Part shown: piece by piece, positions 52,901 to 60,375 of the stretch
How the letters are laid out: each line of letters begins with the position of its first letter
Numbering within the stretch: the stretch's first letter is position 1
Source of the DNA: Puia sp.
Lineage (GTDB): Bacteria > Bacteroidota > Bacteroidia > Chitinophagales > Chitinophagaceae
DNA: 64,000 nt
Direction: 5' to 3'
Assembly: GCA_031292515.1 (NCBI GenBank)
Contig: JARLGZ010000269.1
Span: 62,001-126,000, forward strand
The notes under the pieces: model-generated
What the model saw: only the letters and a program-made list of their open reading frames with translations
Databases searched by the model: none
Told to the model about the DNA's origin: nothing
Made by a program: the position numbers and the translations under genes

Positions 52901-53151
52901 AGCAGCCTCCGGCGCATCGCAAAGGCCCCCGCTTCCGTATAGGTCAGGCAAAGGATATTCGCCGGGTAGACATCCGTATCCAGCAGGATCTTGCCGATCC
53001 TGGCCGCCAGGATCTGGGTCTTTCCGGTCCCGGGCCCCGCGATGACCATGACGGGCCCTTCAATTTGATCCACGGCCAGCCGTTGTTCCGGATTCAGTTT
53101 CCTGTATTCTTCCCCGAATTGTCGGGCTAAATGCTCACGATTGATAGGCAT
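49993..53151 (-). CDS. UvrD/Rep-type helicase fused to a PD-(D/E)XK Fe-S nuclease
   Basis: A 1052 aa protein. N-terminal SF1A helicase: Walker A AGPGTGKTQ (~38), LTYTEAGAFAMRRRL, Walker B LVDEYQDTSGTQ (~290), VGDDDQSIYRFQGA, and later TAHGSKGLEFEWVFFAG and FYVALTRAE. C-terminal RecB-like nuclease: TALNNYLKCPLEFYFKNL, FGSAVHFALQRLFEK, LKGKLDKLEF ... VVDYKTGD. Four cysteines (one in KCPLEF, three in CGKPDCHWC at the end) match the AddB-type Fe-S clasp. It probably processes DNA ends or recombination intermediates. Start at 53151, four bases after a promoter box. Confidence 0.88.
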   Translation of the reverse strand: MPINREHLARQFGEEYRKLNPEQRLAVDQIEGPVMVIAGPGTGKTQILAARIGKILLDTDVYPANILCLTYTEAGAFAMRRRLLSFIGPDAYKVSIHTFHSFCNELIQENLSLFEKNSLDPISELEKIQLFKTLIDGFRKDHPLKRYRGDVYYEIGPLQGLFSVMKKEGWSPTFINDKIDEYLAGLPLRDEYIAKRASKEFKKGDLRTDKIEEETAKMAKLRAAVGEFDAFQELMRKRNRYDFDDMINWVIRAFENNKNLLSQYQERYQYILVDEYQDTSGTQNRLVELLISYWDHPNVFVVGDDDQSIYRFQGANVENMLTFADSYKKDLMTVVLTHNYRSTQPILDISKTLIDNNEERLVRQLPGLSKELISRKTVADADKQPPVIREYPSQRQEMAGICLQIESLVNDRGIPPGKIAVIYKENRYGEELTRFLQLKKIPVYSKRSRDLFGIPEAGKIIQILRYLAAEHDTPYGGDEMLFEILHFDFFAIPPIEIAKLTVEVADKQFGEDKTSLRRLLSERASRPPRDLFDKGLPPGMKKASDSLEKLIGDVANKTLQTLFENIVRDTGILAHIMKQPDKVDGMQILTALFDFVKEESHRDPDLDLEGLVQMIDLMEDNAISIPLVEVAGSEKAVNLLTAHGSKGLEFEWVFFAGCNASSWEKKRKPGSGYKFPDTLFSQGATPADEEELRRLFYVALTRAELRLFISYPHFKNDGKELEPSRFIAEILEKHLLPVEKPVLEGEALAAFEALPFSEVVAPEIAKTEEAFVSRMLEKFVMNVTALNNYLKCPLEFYFKNLIRIPSPKNEATEFGSAVHFALQRLFEKMKAHAEERFPSREEMLRDFEWHMRRHRESFTREAFGRRMEYGLQVLTDYYDKYIDQWNKIVAVERNIRNVVVNGVPLKGKLDKLEFSGKEVTVVDYKTGDVEKARDKLAPPSARQPDGGDYWRQAVFYKILVDHYEQKDWKVTCTEFDFVEPDKKKEYRKVKITITPDDIRAVSRQILETWEKIQKREFYTGCGKPDCHWCNFVKTNDLAIALHEIHEEEEEEV

Positions 53152-53155
53152 ATCC

Positions 53156-53163
53156 CAAAGATA
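53156..53163 (-). promoter_or_regulatory. -7 promoter box TATCTTTG of the helicase-nuclease gene
   Basis: It matches TAnnTTTG; four bases (GGAT) separate it from the ATG. Confidence 0.6.
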
Positions 53164-53410
53164 AGCATGTTCCGCCGCCTGTCTGTACCGTCCCGGCCGT
53201 ACAACCTTCTTTCCCGATTCAGAAAGGGTCTTAATACACTATGACGAATTGGCATCCTTATGCCTTATTGACTAGATGTAAATACCTAATATTTGTCGCT
53301 GTAAACGATTAAAATGGAAAATGAGAAAATATAATCCGGAAATTGTCTTAATATGGGAATAATTTGTTCGTTATTACGTTAGATCCTAACCCTAGAAGGA
53401 AATCCAAAAT

Positions 53411-54772
53411 ATGAAAAACCATCAGTCCTTTAAAGTCTTTATCGTAGAAGATGATGTCTGGTACGGCTCCATGCTGCAGCACTATCTCTCACTGAACCCC
53501 GAATATGAGGTCAAACGATTCGAGTCTCCCCGTGAGTTTTTCTCACAACTTCATGAGAACCCGGATGTTGTAACATTGGATTATTCCCTCCCGGATTGTG
53601 ACGGGGCCGAGGTTTTGAAAAAGATAAAAGAGCATAATCCCGATATAAGGGTCATCGTCATCTCCGGGCAGGAAGATGTGGCGACGGCCATCAATCTCCT
53701 GAAGAACGGGGCCTTCGATTATATTGTGAAGGACGATGATACAAAGGACCGCCTCTGGAACAGCATCCTGCACCTGCGGGAGATCAGCAACCTGAAACAG
53801 GAGGTGGAGACGCTGAAGACCCAGGTAGGCCGGAAATACGATTTTTCACAGATGATCATCGGTAAGAGCGAAGCCATCGAAAAAGTGTTTTCTCTTATCG
53901 AGAAGGCGGCGAAAACCAATATCACCGTTTCAGTAACGGGGGAGACGGGTTCGGGGAAGGAGATGATCGCCCGTGCCATCCACTATAATTCTGAAAAACA
54001 CAAACAGCCTTTTGTCGCGGTCAATGTAGCCGCCATCCCCAGGGAGCTTATCGAGAGTGAATTATTCGGTCACGAGAAAGGAGCTTTCACCGGCGCCGTC
54101 ACCCGTCGTATCGGGAAATTCGAAGAAGCCGACAAGGGTACCCTGTTCCTCGACGAGATCGGCGAGCTGGATATTAACCTCCAGGCCAAACTGCTGCGCG
54201 TATTGCAGGAGCGGGAAATCACACGCGTTGGCGGCAACGCGGTGACAAAGATCGACGTACGCATCGTGGTCGCCACCCACAAGAATCTGCTGGAAGAAGT
54301 CAAAAACAAGAATTTTAGAGAAGACCTGTACTATCGCCTGATCGGTCTGCCTATCCAGCTGCCTCCTTTACGGGAACGAGGCAACGATATCCTGATCCTG
54401 GCCAAGCATTTTATCGACGGATTTTGCAAGGAGAACAAACTGGCAAAAAAGACTCTGTCACCCGAGGCGCAACAGAAGCTGCTGCAATACCCCTTTCCGG
54501 GGAACGTGCGGGAGCTGAAATCGGTGGTTGAGCTGGCAGTCGTGATGGCAGACGAAGAGTTGATACAAGCGGAGCATATAACCCTTAATACTTCGGCGAG
54601 CATCGCGGATCTTCTTAGCAAAGAGATCACGCTGAAGGAATTCGAAATCCAGATCATACAGCATTACCTCGACAAATATGAAAAGGACGTGTTGTTGGTG
54701 GCAAAGAAATTGGATGTAGGGAAGTCTACCCTGTATCGAATGATCCAAAACGGCGAGCTGAAAATCAAATAA
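53411..54772 (+). CDS. Sigma54-dependent response regulator, NtrC family
   Basis: A 453 aa regulator. Receiver domain (~8-120) with VEDDVW, the phospho-Asp in VVTLDYSLPD and the Lys in YIVKDDD. AAA+ domain (~145-385): GETGSGKE, ELFGHEKGAFTGAV (the sigma54 contact loop), LFLDEIGEL. C-terminal Fis-type HTH (DVLLVAKKLDVGKSTLYRMIQNGEL). It activates sigma54 promoters on phosphorylation. It is followed after 14 bp by a hybrid kinase, its likely partner. No clear -24/-12 site lies next to it, so its targets are probably elsewhere. Confidence 0.93.
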   Translation: MKNHQSFKVFIVEDDVWYGSMLQHYLSLNPEYEVKRFESPREFFSQLHENPDVVTLDYSLPDCDGAEVLKKIKEHNPDIRVIVISGQEDVATAINLLKNGAFDYIVKDDDTKDRLWNSILHLREISNLKQEVETLKTQVGRKYDFSQMIIGKSEAIEKVFSLIEKAAKTNITVSVTGETGSGKEMIARAIHYNSEKHKQPFVAVNVAAIPRELIESELFGHEKGAFTGAVTRRIGKFEEADKGTLFLDEIGELDINLQAKLLRVLQEREITRVGGNAVTKIDVRIVVATHKNLLEEVKNKNFREDLYYRLIGLPIQLPPLRERGNDILILAKHFIDGFCKENKLAKKTLSPEAQQKLLQYPFPGNVRELKSVVELAVVMADEELIQAEHITLNTSASIADLLSKEITLKEFEIQIIQHYLDKYEKDVLLVAKKLDVGKSTLYRMIQNGELKIK

Positions 54773-54786
54773 CACCCCAGGCCCTC

Positions 54787-57384
54787 ATGAATCTTCAACA
54801 GGAATTGATCATGCTCAAGCAGCAACTGCAAACCGAGCGGGTAGCCCGCCGGAGGGCGGAGCAATTGCTGGAAGAGAGCAGGAAGTTGATGATGGAGGGA
54901 GGATGCCTGGCCGGCCGGCCGGCCGCTGTCGCGAATGGACAGGAAGATTTTCCGGTCGCCGCCAAACCCGAAGCCGGCAATATGTCCGGGGGAGGTGTCG
55001 ATTCGGGCAAAGAGGCTTTCGACGAACGCCTTTTCCTGGAAGAAGTCCTGAACGAGACCCCGGCTGAGATCATTGTCGTAGACAATCAATACCGCTATCT
55101 CTTTGTCAACCCGATGGCAGTCGGGGATCCCGCTGTCCGGGAGTGGATGATCGGTAAGACCAATGAAGAATATTGCCGGTACACCGGTAGCTCTCAGGAG
55201 AAAGCCAGGACACGCAGGGAGGTCTTCGAAAAGGTCCTGCAGACCCGGCAACTGGTGGAATGGGAGGAGAAACTCGAAAATGCCCGGGGGGAGATAAAAT
55301 ATATTCTACGCAAGGTATACCCCGCCATCGATGAGCTGGGTGAAATCCGTTGGGTGATCGTCTATGGCGTGAACATCACGGAAAGAAGAATATTTGAAGA
55401 GAAAGTCCGGCTCAGCGAAAAGCGATACCGGGATCTGTTTAACTATAGCCAGGCGCTTATTTGTACCCATGATATGGAAGGTCGCCTGTTGACGGTCAAC
55501 CCGGAGATCGCCAGAACGCTGGGTTATCTCCAGGAGGAGATGATCGGGAGGAAGATACATGAGTTTATCCCGGAAGACCAGCAGGAGTCATTCGCAATGG
55601 AATATTTGTCGGCCATACGCAATACCAATAATATCGTAAATGGCGTGTTCTGCATCCTCGACAAGCAAGGCCAGCGGATCTATCTATTATACAAGAACTA
55701 CCGGGTCGAAGAGCCGGGACTGGAGCCTTATGTGATCGGGTTTGCCCAAAATGTAACCGATCGCATCCAGGTGGAGCGGGAGCTTCGGTTTGCCAAACAG
55801 ATAACGGAGGATGGCGCCCGCGCCAAGGAGACATTCCTTGCGCATATGAGCCACGAGATCCGTACCCCGATGAGCGGTATATTGGGGATCGCCGGACTGC
55901 TGGCAAAGACGAGGCTCGATGACCAGCAACGGAACTATCTTCAACTGATACAGGAATCGGCTAACAACCTGCTGGTGATCGTAAACGATATCCTCGACCT
56001 GGAAAAGATCATCGCCGGCAAATTGAACCTGGAAAGGATCGGTTTCCGTATCGTCAACAAGATTGCTACTACCATCCAGTCTTTTATCTATAAGGCGGAG
56101 GAAAAGGAATTGGGGCTTATTTTCAGGAATTTTATCCCGGCAGACCTGGTAGTCAACGGTGACCCGTACCGGCTCAGCCAGGTGTTGAATAATATTTTGA
56201 GCAATGCCTTGAAGTTCACGGAGACAGGTCATATCGATATCTCGACGGGCGTGGCAGAACAGGATGAAGAGACCGTCACGATCGAAATCACGGTAAGGGA
56301 TACGGGTATTGGAATCAGCGAAGACCGCATCAAAAGGGTATTCGACCCCTTTGTCCAGGCCGATGCCACGATCTCGCGCAAATACGGCGGAACGGGTCTG
56401 GGACTGACCATCTGCAAACACATGATCGAGATGCAAAATGGAGAATTTTTTGTGCAGAGCGAAGAAGGCAAAGGCTCTGCCTTTACAGTAAGAATCCCCT
56501 ATCATTTAAGTATAGAAGAAATGGAAAACGAAACAAATCAGGAAAATCAGGAAAACCAGGAGATCAATTACAAGAGCTTGGGACACAAAAGGGTATTGGT
56601 GGCCGAAGACGTAGAACTCAACCAGTACCTGGCAAAACATATACTTGAATCCTGGGATTTCGAGGTAGTCATAGCCAATAACGGAAAGGAAGCTCTCGAC
56701 CAGGTCAAAAAATCATCGTTCGACTGTATTTTGATGGACGTGCAGATGCCGGAGATGGATGGCATCGAAGCCACGCAGCATATCCGTCAGCTGGCGGACA
56801 CGACCCTGGCGTCCATACCGATTATCGCCCTCACGGCAAATGCCCTGAAAGGCGATAGCGAAAAATATATATCCGCGGGGATGAACGATTATCTGGCTAA
56901 ACCATTCGACGAAGTCAAACTGTTCAAGGTCATCTCCCGTAACCTGCGCAGCCGGGATCCTTTGTTAAGGACGACACCGGAAAAGCCGAAGAACGGGAGT
57001 TCCACAAATGAAAAAACCGGAATCGATATGCAGCAGATAGAAGAAGGTAAACTGTACGATCTCACTATGGTGCAATCCGTCTCGGGTGGAGATGAAGGGT
57101 TTATCAAAAAAATGGTGGCCCTTTTTATCGAGACGGTTCCGCAAAACGTACAGGAACTAAACAAGGGTCTCGAGGCGGAAAATTGGGACCAGGTAGGCAA
57201 AATGGCTCATAAACTGAAGTCGACGGTCGACTCCATGGGAATCCAGTCGATCCGGCAGGATATCCGGACCGTCGAATCCAATGCAAAACACAAGGAATCC
57301 CTCGACCAGATACCCCAGCTCGTCAAGCGGATCGAGACCGTCATCAACCGTTGCATCGGGCAATTACAGGCCGAAATCGGCTAA
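54787..57384 (+). CDS. Hybrid histidine kinase: PAS-PAS-HisKA-HATPase-REC-Hpt
   Basis: An 865 aa cytoplasmic protein without membrane segments. A short coiled coil (~1-40), PAS1 (~75-200; IIVVDNQYRYLFVNPMAV), PAS2 (~210-330; LICTHDMEGRLLTVNPEIARTLGY), HisKA with His in FLAHMSHEIRTPMSG (~350), HATPase (VLNNILSNALKFTE, DTGIGISEDRIKRVFDPF, GGTGLGLTICK), receiver (VLVAEDVELNQYL, phospho-Asp in ILMDVQMPEMDG) and a C-terminal Hpt (MAHKLKSTVDSMG, ~805). All phosphorelay residues are intact. It senses an intracellular cue, perhaps redox or a small ligand through the PAS domains. Confidence 0.94.
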   Translation: MNLQQELIMLKQQLQTERVARRRAEQLLEESRKLMMEGGCLAGRPAAVANGQEDFPVAAKPEAGNMSGGGVDSGKEAFDERLFLEEVLNETPAEIIVVDNQYRYLFVNPMAVGDPAVREWMIGKTNEEYCRYTGSSQEKARTRREVFEKVLQTRQLVEWEEKLENARGEIKYILRKVYPAIDELGEIRWVIVYGVNITERRIFEEKVRLSEKRYRDLFNYSQALICTHDMEGRLLTVNPEIARTLGYLQEEMIGRKIHEFIPEDQQESFAMEYLSAIRNTNNIVNGVFCILDKQGQRIYLLYKNYRVEEPGLEPYVIGFAQNVTDRIQVERELRFAKQITEDGARAKETFLAHMSHEIRTPMSGILGIAGLLAKTRLDDQQRNYLQLIQESANNLLVIVNDILDLEKIIAGKLNLERIGFRIVNKIATTIQSFIYKAEEKELGLIFRNFIPADLVVNGDPYRLSQVLNNILSNALKFTETGHIDISTGVAEQDEETVTIEITVRDTGIGISEDRIKRVFDPFVQADATISRKYGGTGLGLTICKHMIEMQNGEFFVQSEEGKGSAFTVRIPYHLSIEEMENETNQENQENQEINYKSLGHKRVLVAEDVELNQYLAKHILESWDFEVVIANNGKEALDQVKKSSFDCILMDVQMPEMDGIEATQHIRQLADTTLASIPIIALTANALKGDSEKYISAGMNDYLAKPFDEVKLFKVISRNLRSRDPLLRTTPEKPKNGSSTNEKTGIDMQQIEEGKLYDLTMVQSVSGGDEGFIKKMVALFIETVPQNVQELNKGLEAENWDQVGKMAHKLKSTVDSMGIQSIRQDIRTVESNAKHKESLDQIPQLVKRIETVINRCIGQLQAEIG

Positions 57385-57573
57385 AAAAAAGCTAAAATAC
57401 GGGCTTTATCGGCCGCACCCGCTCTTTGATTCGCTTCCCAATATTATTTTTATTTCCCATTCGTGGAAGCCCTTGAATTCGACTTTGTTCATAATATGTT
57501 GATAATCAAATTGTTATGTGAGGTTTTTTTCTGGCACCATTTTCATGATTTGTAAGGTACTTACACAATCAGT

Positions 57574-57963
57574 ATGGAATTGAAAAACGGCCCGATCATT
57601 TTCGTTGTGGAAGACAATCTCTTCTATCAACACCTTGTCGCCAAGGAGCTCGAATCAATAGGCGCGGAACTCTATTTTTATACGAACGGCGAAGCCTGTC
57701 TCCGCGAGCTTCACAGGAGCCCTTCAGTCATCGTAATGGACTATAACCTCGACGGTGAACTGAATGGCCTCGATACCCTGCAAAAGGTGCGTTCGATCAG
57801 TCCCGATGTGTATGCGATCCTGTTTTCCAGCCAGAAGGGACTCAATACCAAGGACATCTTCGTAAAATACGGATCCTTCGATTTCCTTGAAAAGAACAAC
57901 CTGTCCTTTCGCATCCTGAAGCAGATGGTGATCTGCGCCATCGAAGAGCCGGGCTTGATCTAG
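57574..57963 (+). CDS. Single-domain response regulator
   Basis: A 129 aa stand-alone receiver: FVVEDNLFYQHLVAKEL, phospho-Asp in VIVMDYNLDGELNGLDTL, and FLEKNN with the conserved Lys. No output domain. It lies 189 bp after the hybrid kinase and resembles the receiver of the NtrC-type gene, so it could take phosphate from the kinase's Hpt domain or act as a phosphate sink (inference). A TGGCAC at 57532 lacks a matching -12 half and is not called a sigma54 promoter. Confidence 0.9.
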   Translation: MELKNGPIIFVVEDNLFYQHLVAKELESIGAELYFYTNGEACLRELHRSPSVIVMDYNLDGELNGLDTLQKVRSISPDVYAILFSSQKGLNTKDIFVKYGSFDFLEKNNLSFRILKQMVICAIEEPGLI

Positions 57964-58028
57964 CAGAGCCATTTAATAAACTTCAGTTCTTCCAAACTTT
58001 TTATACCGGACGGAGTTATTGAGTAATC

Positions 58029-58583
58029 ATGGCCGTTCATTCTTTCAAACAAACCCAGCGTATACCGATCAACGTATCAAAAGCCTGGGATTTCTTTTCC
58101 CGCCCCGCAAACCTGCCTTCCATAACACCACCGGACATGAAGTTCCGGATCATTTCAAAATACCACGGAGAGAAAATGTATGCCGGCCAGCTCATAGAAT
58201 ACAGGGTCCGGGTAGCTCCCTTCCTGCCTTCTCTGTATTGGATGACCGAGATCACCCAGGTGCACGAGGGGATCTATTTCATCGACGAGCAGCGGTTCGG
58301 CCCCTATCGGTTCTGGCATCACCAGCACCATTTCCGGGCGATTTCCATCCCTAAGGAGGGCCACTCAGAAACCGTTGACGCAGCGGGTATCGGTACAGAT
58401 ATTGCCGGAACGGAGGGCGTCGAAATGACCGATATTGTACATTACGAAGTTCCTTTTGCGGCCATCGGCTACCTTGCCGATAAACTATTTGTAGCGCGAC
58501 GCCTGCGAAATATCTTCGATTATCGGCTCAAACGGATAGAAACACTTTTCGGGACCTTTCCGCAACCCGCTAATCCTTCGTGA
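58029..58583 (+). CDS. SRPBCC (START-like) ligand-binding protein
   Basis: A 184 aa protein with a helix-grip pattern: F-x-Q-T-Q-R-I-P-I-N-V-S-K-A-W-DFFSRPANLPSITPPDM at the start, then strands (AGQLIEYRVRVAPFLPSLYWMTEITQ, FIDEQRFGPYRFWHHQHHF) and a long C-terminal helix (ADKLFVARRLRNIFDYRLKRIETLF). This is the SRPBCC/polyketide cyclase-like fold with a hydrophobic pocket; many relatives are annotated as cell-division inhibitors or cyclases without proof. No function assigned. It is convergent with the TPR gene. Confidence 0.8.
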   Translation: MAVHSFKQTQRIPINVSKAWDFFSRPANLPSITPPDMKFRIISKYHGEKMYAGQLIEYRVRVAPFLPSLYWMTEITQVHEGIYFIDEQRFGPYRFWHHQHHFRAISIPKEGHSETVDAAGIGTDIAGTEGVEMTDIVHYEVPFAAIGYLADKLFVARRLRNIFDYRLKRIETLFGTFPQPANPS

Positions 58584-58622
58584 CCGTATTTCACGCGGCT
58601 ACCTCGCATTTAAACGCCATTT

Positions 58623-59273
58623 CTATCCCGGAATCCTGGAAATATATTTTTCGATCTGTTTGATCTGGTCGACGATTTGAGGGGTGGTGGCTTTGAGCGA
58701 TTTAGCCTTGCGGAAGAACTCCTTGGCAGCCCGGAACTCGCGTTTGGTCATCATGATAGAGCATAGCTGGAGATAGGCGGCGGCCTGGTTTTCCTTGTCG
58801 GGCAGCCCCTTGCGGAGAGCCTGGCGGATATAGCTTTCAGCCTGGCGCAGGTCGTTTTTCTGCATGGAAAGCATACCCATTTGCAACAAGCTGGCGCCTT
58901 CGGCTTCTTTCATCGGCATCCCCAGATCCAGACCCTTTTTCATGTTCTTTTCGGCGCCCGCAAAATCCTGCTTCATCATCGCGATGTTTCCCTTCAGGGT
59001 ATAGTAGACGGAGCGGATCGGCTTATAAAGGAGGTTGGGATACCTGATCGAACTCAGCACTTTTTCGGCGCCTTCCATATCACCCGCTTCCATATATTCC
59101 TGGATGAGGCGCAGCGGGCCGAAGAAGAAATAGCTGAAAATCAGGATGACGGCAATCAGGTAAAGCAGGAATGCAGGCCAAAAGCCGGCGTACACATGGG
59201 TCAGGATGGCCAGTGCCAGCACTAAGATGGCAATATAAGGGCGGTATTTGATGATGAGGTTATAAAACTTCAT
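58623..59273 (-). CDS. TPR membrane protein
   Basis: A 216 aa protein with two N-terminal membrane segments (YIAILVLALAILTHVYAGFW, AFLLYLIAVILIFSYFFFGPL) and about four TPR-like helical pairs from residue ~55 (AGDMEGAEKVLSSI, GNIAMMKQDFAGAEKNMKKGLDLG, GMLSMQKNDLRQAESYIRQAL, MMTKREFRAAKEFFRKA). It should act as a protein-interaction scaffold at the inner membrane. Partner unknown. Its promoter box lies 133 bp upstream, leaving a leader with an 8-bp hairpin. Confidence 0.82.
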   Translation of the reverse strand: MKFYNLIIKYRPYIAILVLALAILTHVYAGFWPAFLLYLIAVILIFSYFFFGPLRLIQEYMEAGDMEGAEKVLSSIRYPNLLYKPIRSVYYTLKGNIAMMKQDFAGAEKNMKKGLDLGMPMKEAEGASLLQMGMLSMQKNDLRQAESYIRQALRKGLPDKENQAAAYLQLCSIMMTKREFRAAKEFFRKAKSLKATTPQIVDQIKQIEKYISRIPG

Positions 59274-59338
59274 AGTCTTTTTTATGCTTAATGTACACTT
59301 AATGAATGCTTAACGAATGCCTCCGACACACCGGAATG

Positions 59339-59367
59339 CCTTCCGGTACGCCGGGCTTGCCGGAAGG
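59339..59367. promoter_or_regulatory. Hairpin in the leader of the TPR gene
   Basis: Perfect 8-bp stem CCTTCCGG/CCGGAAGG around GCCGGGCTT. A related GCCGGGCTTCGCCGGA sequence occurs at about 49929-49944, so this may be a REP-like sequence. Confidence 0.4.
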
Positions 59368-59405
59368 GTCAAAGTTTTTACCCGCCGTAAGCTTTACAGG
59401 GGCAG

Positions 59406-59413
59406 CAAAGATA
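59406..59413 (-). promoter_or_regulatory. -7 promoter box TATCTTTG of the TPR gene
   Basis: It matches TAnnTTTG on the minus strand; the leader would be about 125 nt. Confidence 0.5.
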
Positions 59414-59471
59414 GGACTATGAAGCCAATTTCCGGGGTGGATATTGTCATGTAAAGGTTATCATCCCCGGT

Positions 59472-59927
59472 TTAAAAGTTGTCGTCGTCGACTTCCAGCC
59501 AGTAGCCGTCCGGATCCTGAAAATAGACCTGTTTGATGCCATCGGGGCGGACCTGGGGCGTTTGGCTGTTCTGCGCCCAGTTGCCGTATTTGATACCCAT
59601 TCCGTCGAGATGTTTCAGGAAGGGCTCGTAGGGATGGACGCTAAAAGCCAGGTGAATATTGATGTCATGGGGAACGATCTCTTTGGCGCCCAGGACCACA
59701 TGGAGCTGGCCGTGGTTGCCCATATCGAACCAGACATGCTTGCCGTCATGAAAGGGCTCGGGTATCTTTTTTAACCGCATGACTTTCTCATAAAAATCCG
59801 CGCTTTTCTGCAAGTCCGTGACATATACGGTCGTATGGTTGAAATGCGGGCCTTGCGCCCGGGCAGCCGGGGTGCAAAAAGCCAAAAGAACAAACAAGGC
59901 GCCGGGGATTCCCACGATTTTTTTCAT
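59472..59927 (-). CDS. Exported VOC-family (glyoxalase-like) protein
   Basis: A 151 aa protein with a signal peptide (GIPGALFVLLAFCTPAARAQ) and one full VOC domain: HFNHTTVYVTDLQKSADFYEKVMRLKKI, FDMGNHGQLHVVLG, VYFQDPDGYWLEVDDD. Metal-ligand-like residues His (HTTVYV), His (LHVVLG) and Glu (LEVDD) are present. An exported VOC protein is less usual than a cytoplasmic one; it may bind a small molecule or metal in the periplasm. Function not assignable. Confidence 0.83.
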   Translation of the reverse strand: MKKIVGIPGALFVLLAFCTPAARAQGPHFNHTTVYVTDLQKSADFYEKVMRLKKIPEPFHDGKHVWFDMGNHGQLHVVLGAKEIVPHDINIHLAFSVHPYEPFLKHLDGMGIKYGNWAQNSQTPQVRPDGIKQVYFQDPDGYWLEVDDDNF

Positions 59928-59999
59928 ATTTCATCATTTGAGCCTTCAAATTAAGCAATTATCGGCCAGGAAATTGACGGCGGATAAACCGGAATGTAT

Positions 60000-60007
60000 T
60001 ATTTTTG
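60000..60007 (+). promoter_or_regulatory. -7 promoter box TATTTTTG of tRNA-Arg
   Basis: It matches TAnnTTTG, 33 bp before the mature 5' end of the tRNA. Confidence 0.6.
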
Positions 60008-60040
60008 CGGCCCTTCCCATCGGTTTTCGCCGTGGAAAGC

Positions 60041-60112
60041 GGTCCCGTAGTTCAATGGATAGAATAGAAGTTTCCTAAACTTTAGATACAGGTTCGATTC
60101 CTGTCGGGACCA
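60041..60112 (+). tRNA. tRNA-Arg(CCT)
   Basis: 72 nt cloverleaf: acceptor GGTCCCG/CGGGACC, D-arm GTTC/GAAT, anticodon arm GAAGT-TTCCTAA-ACTTT with anticodon CCT, T-arm ACAGG-TTCGATT-CCTGT, discriminator A. The 3' CCA is not encoded. It reads AGG codons. Confidence 0.93.
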
Positions 60113-60153
60113 CATCCAGCACGAATGAAAAATAGGTAAAAAGAATAGAACCC

Positions 60154-60345
60154 CCGTCAAACTCAATACAGGTCAATTGAAACTGTTTTTTACGTACGCA
60201 GTAAGTGTGCAAGTAAGTGCACAAGAAAGCCATAAATTCTTCCTTAAGCAACAGCTGACCTGTAAAAGGCATCAGATATTCACGCGCCATGAGCCGGTGA
60301 AGCAAGTAAATTGAGCTCGTCGCGCAAACAGACCGGCACCCTGCT
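60154..60345. other. Intergenic region after tRNA-Arg
   Basis: It holds the direct repeat AGTAAGTG ... AAGTAAGTG with an inverted TGTGC/GCACA in the same place (about 60200-60224). No ORF with protein character. Possibly a scar of an integrated element at the tRNA, but no integrase is seen. Confidence 0.35.
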
Positions 60346-60349
60346 ATGC

Positions 60350-60357
60350 TACCTTTG
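60350..60357 (+). promoter_or_regulatory. -7 promoter box TACCTTTG of the SDR gene
   Basis: It matches TAnnTTTG, 18 bp before the ATG at 60376; it excludes the ORF-track start at 60346. Confidence 0.6.
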
Positions 60358-60375
60358 GTTTTCAAATCAACAGAC

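Noticed and set aside
57530-57560. Sigma54 promoter before the lone receiver
   Set aside because: TGGCAC is present but the -12 GC element is missing at the right distance.
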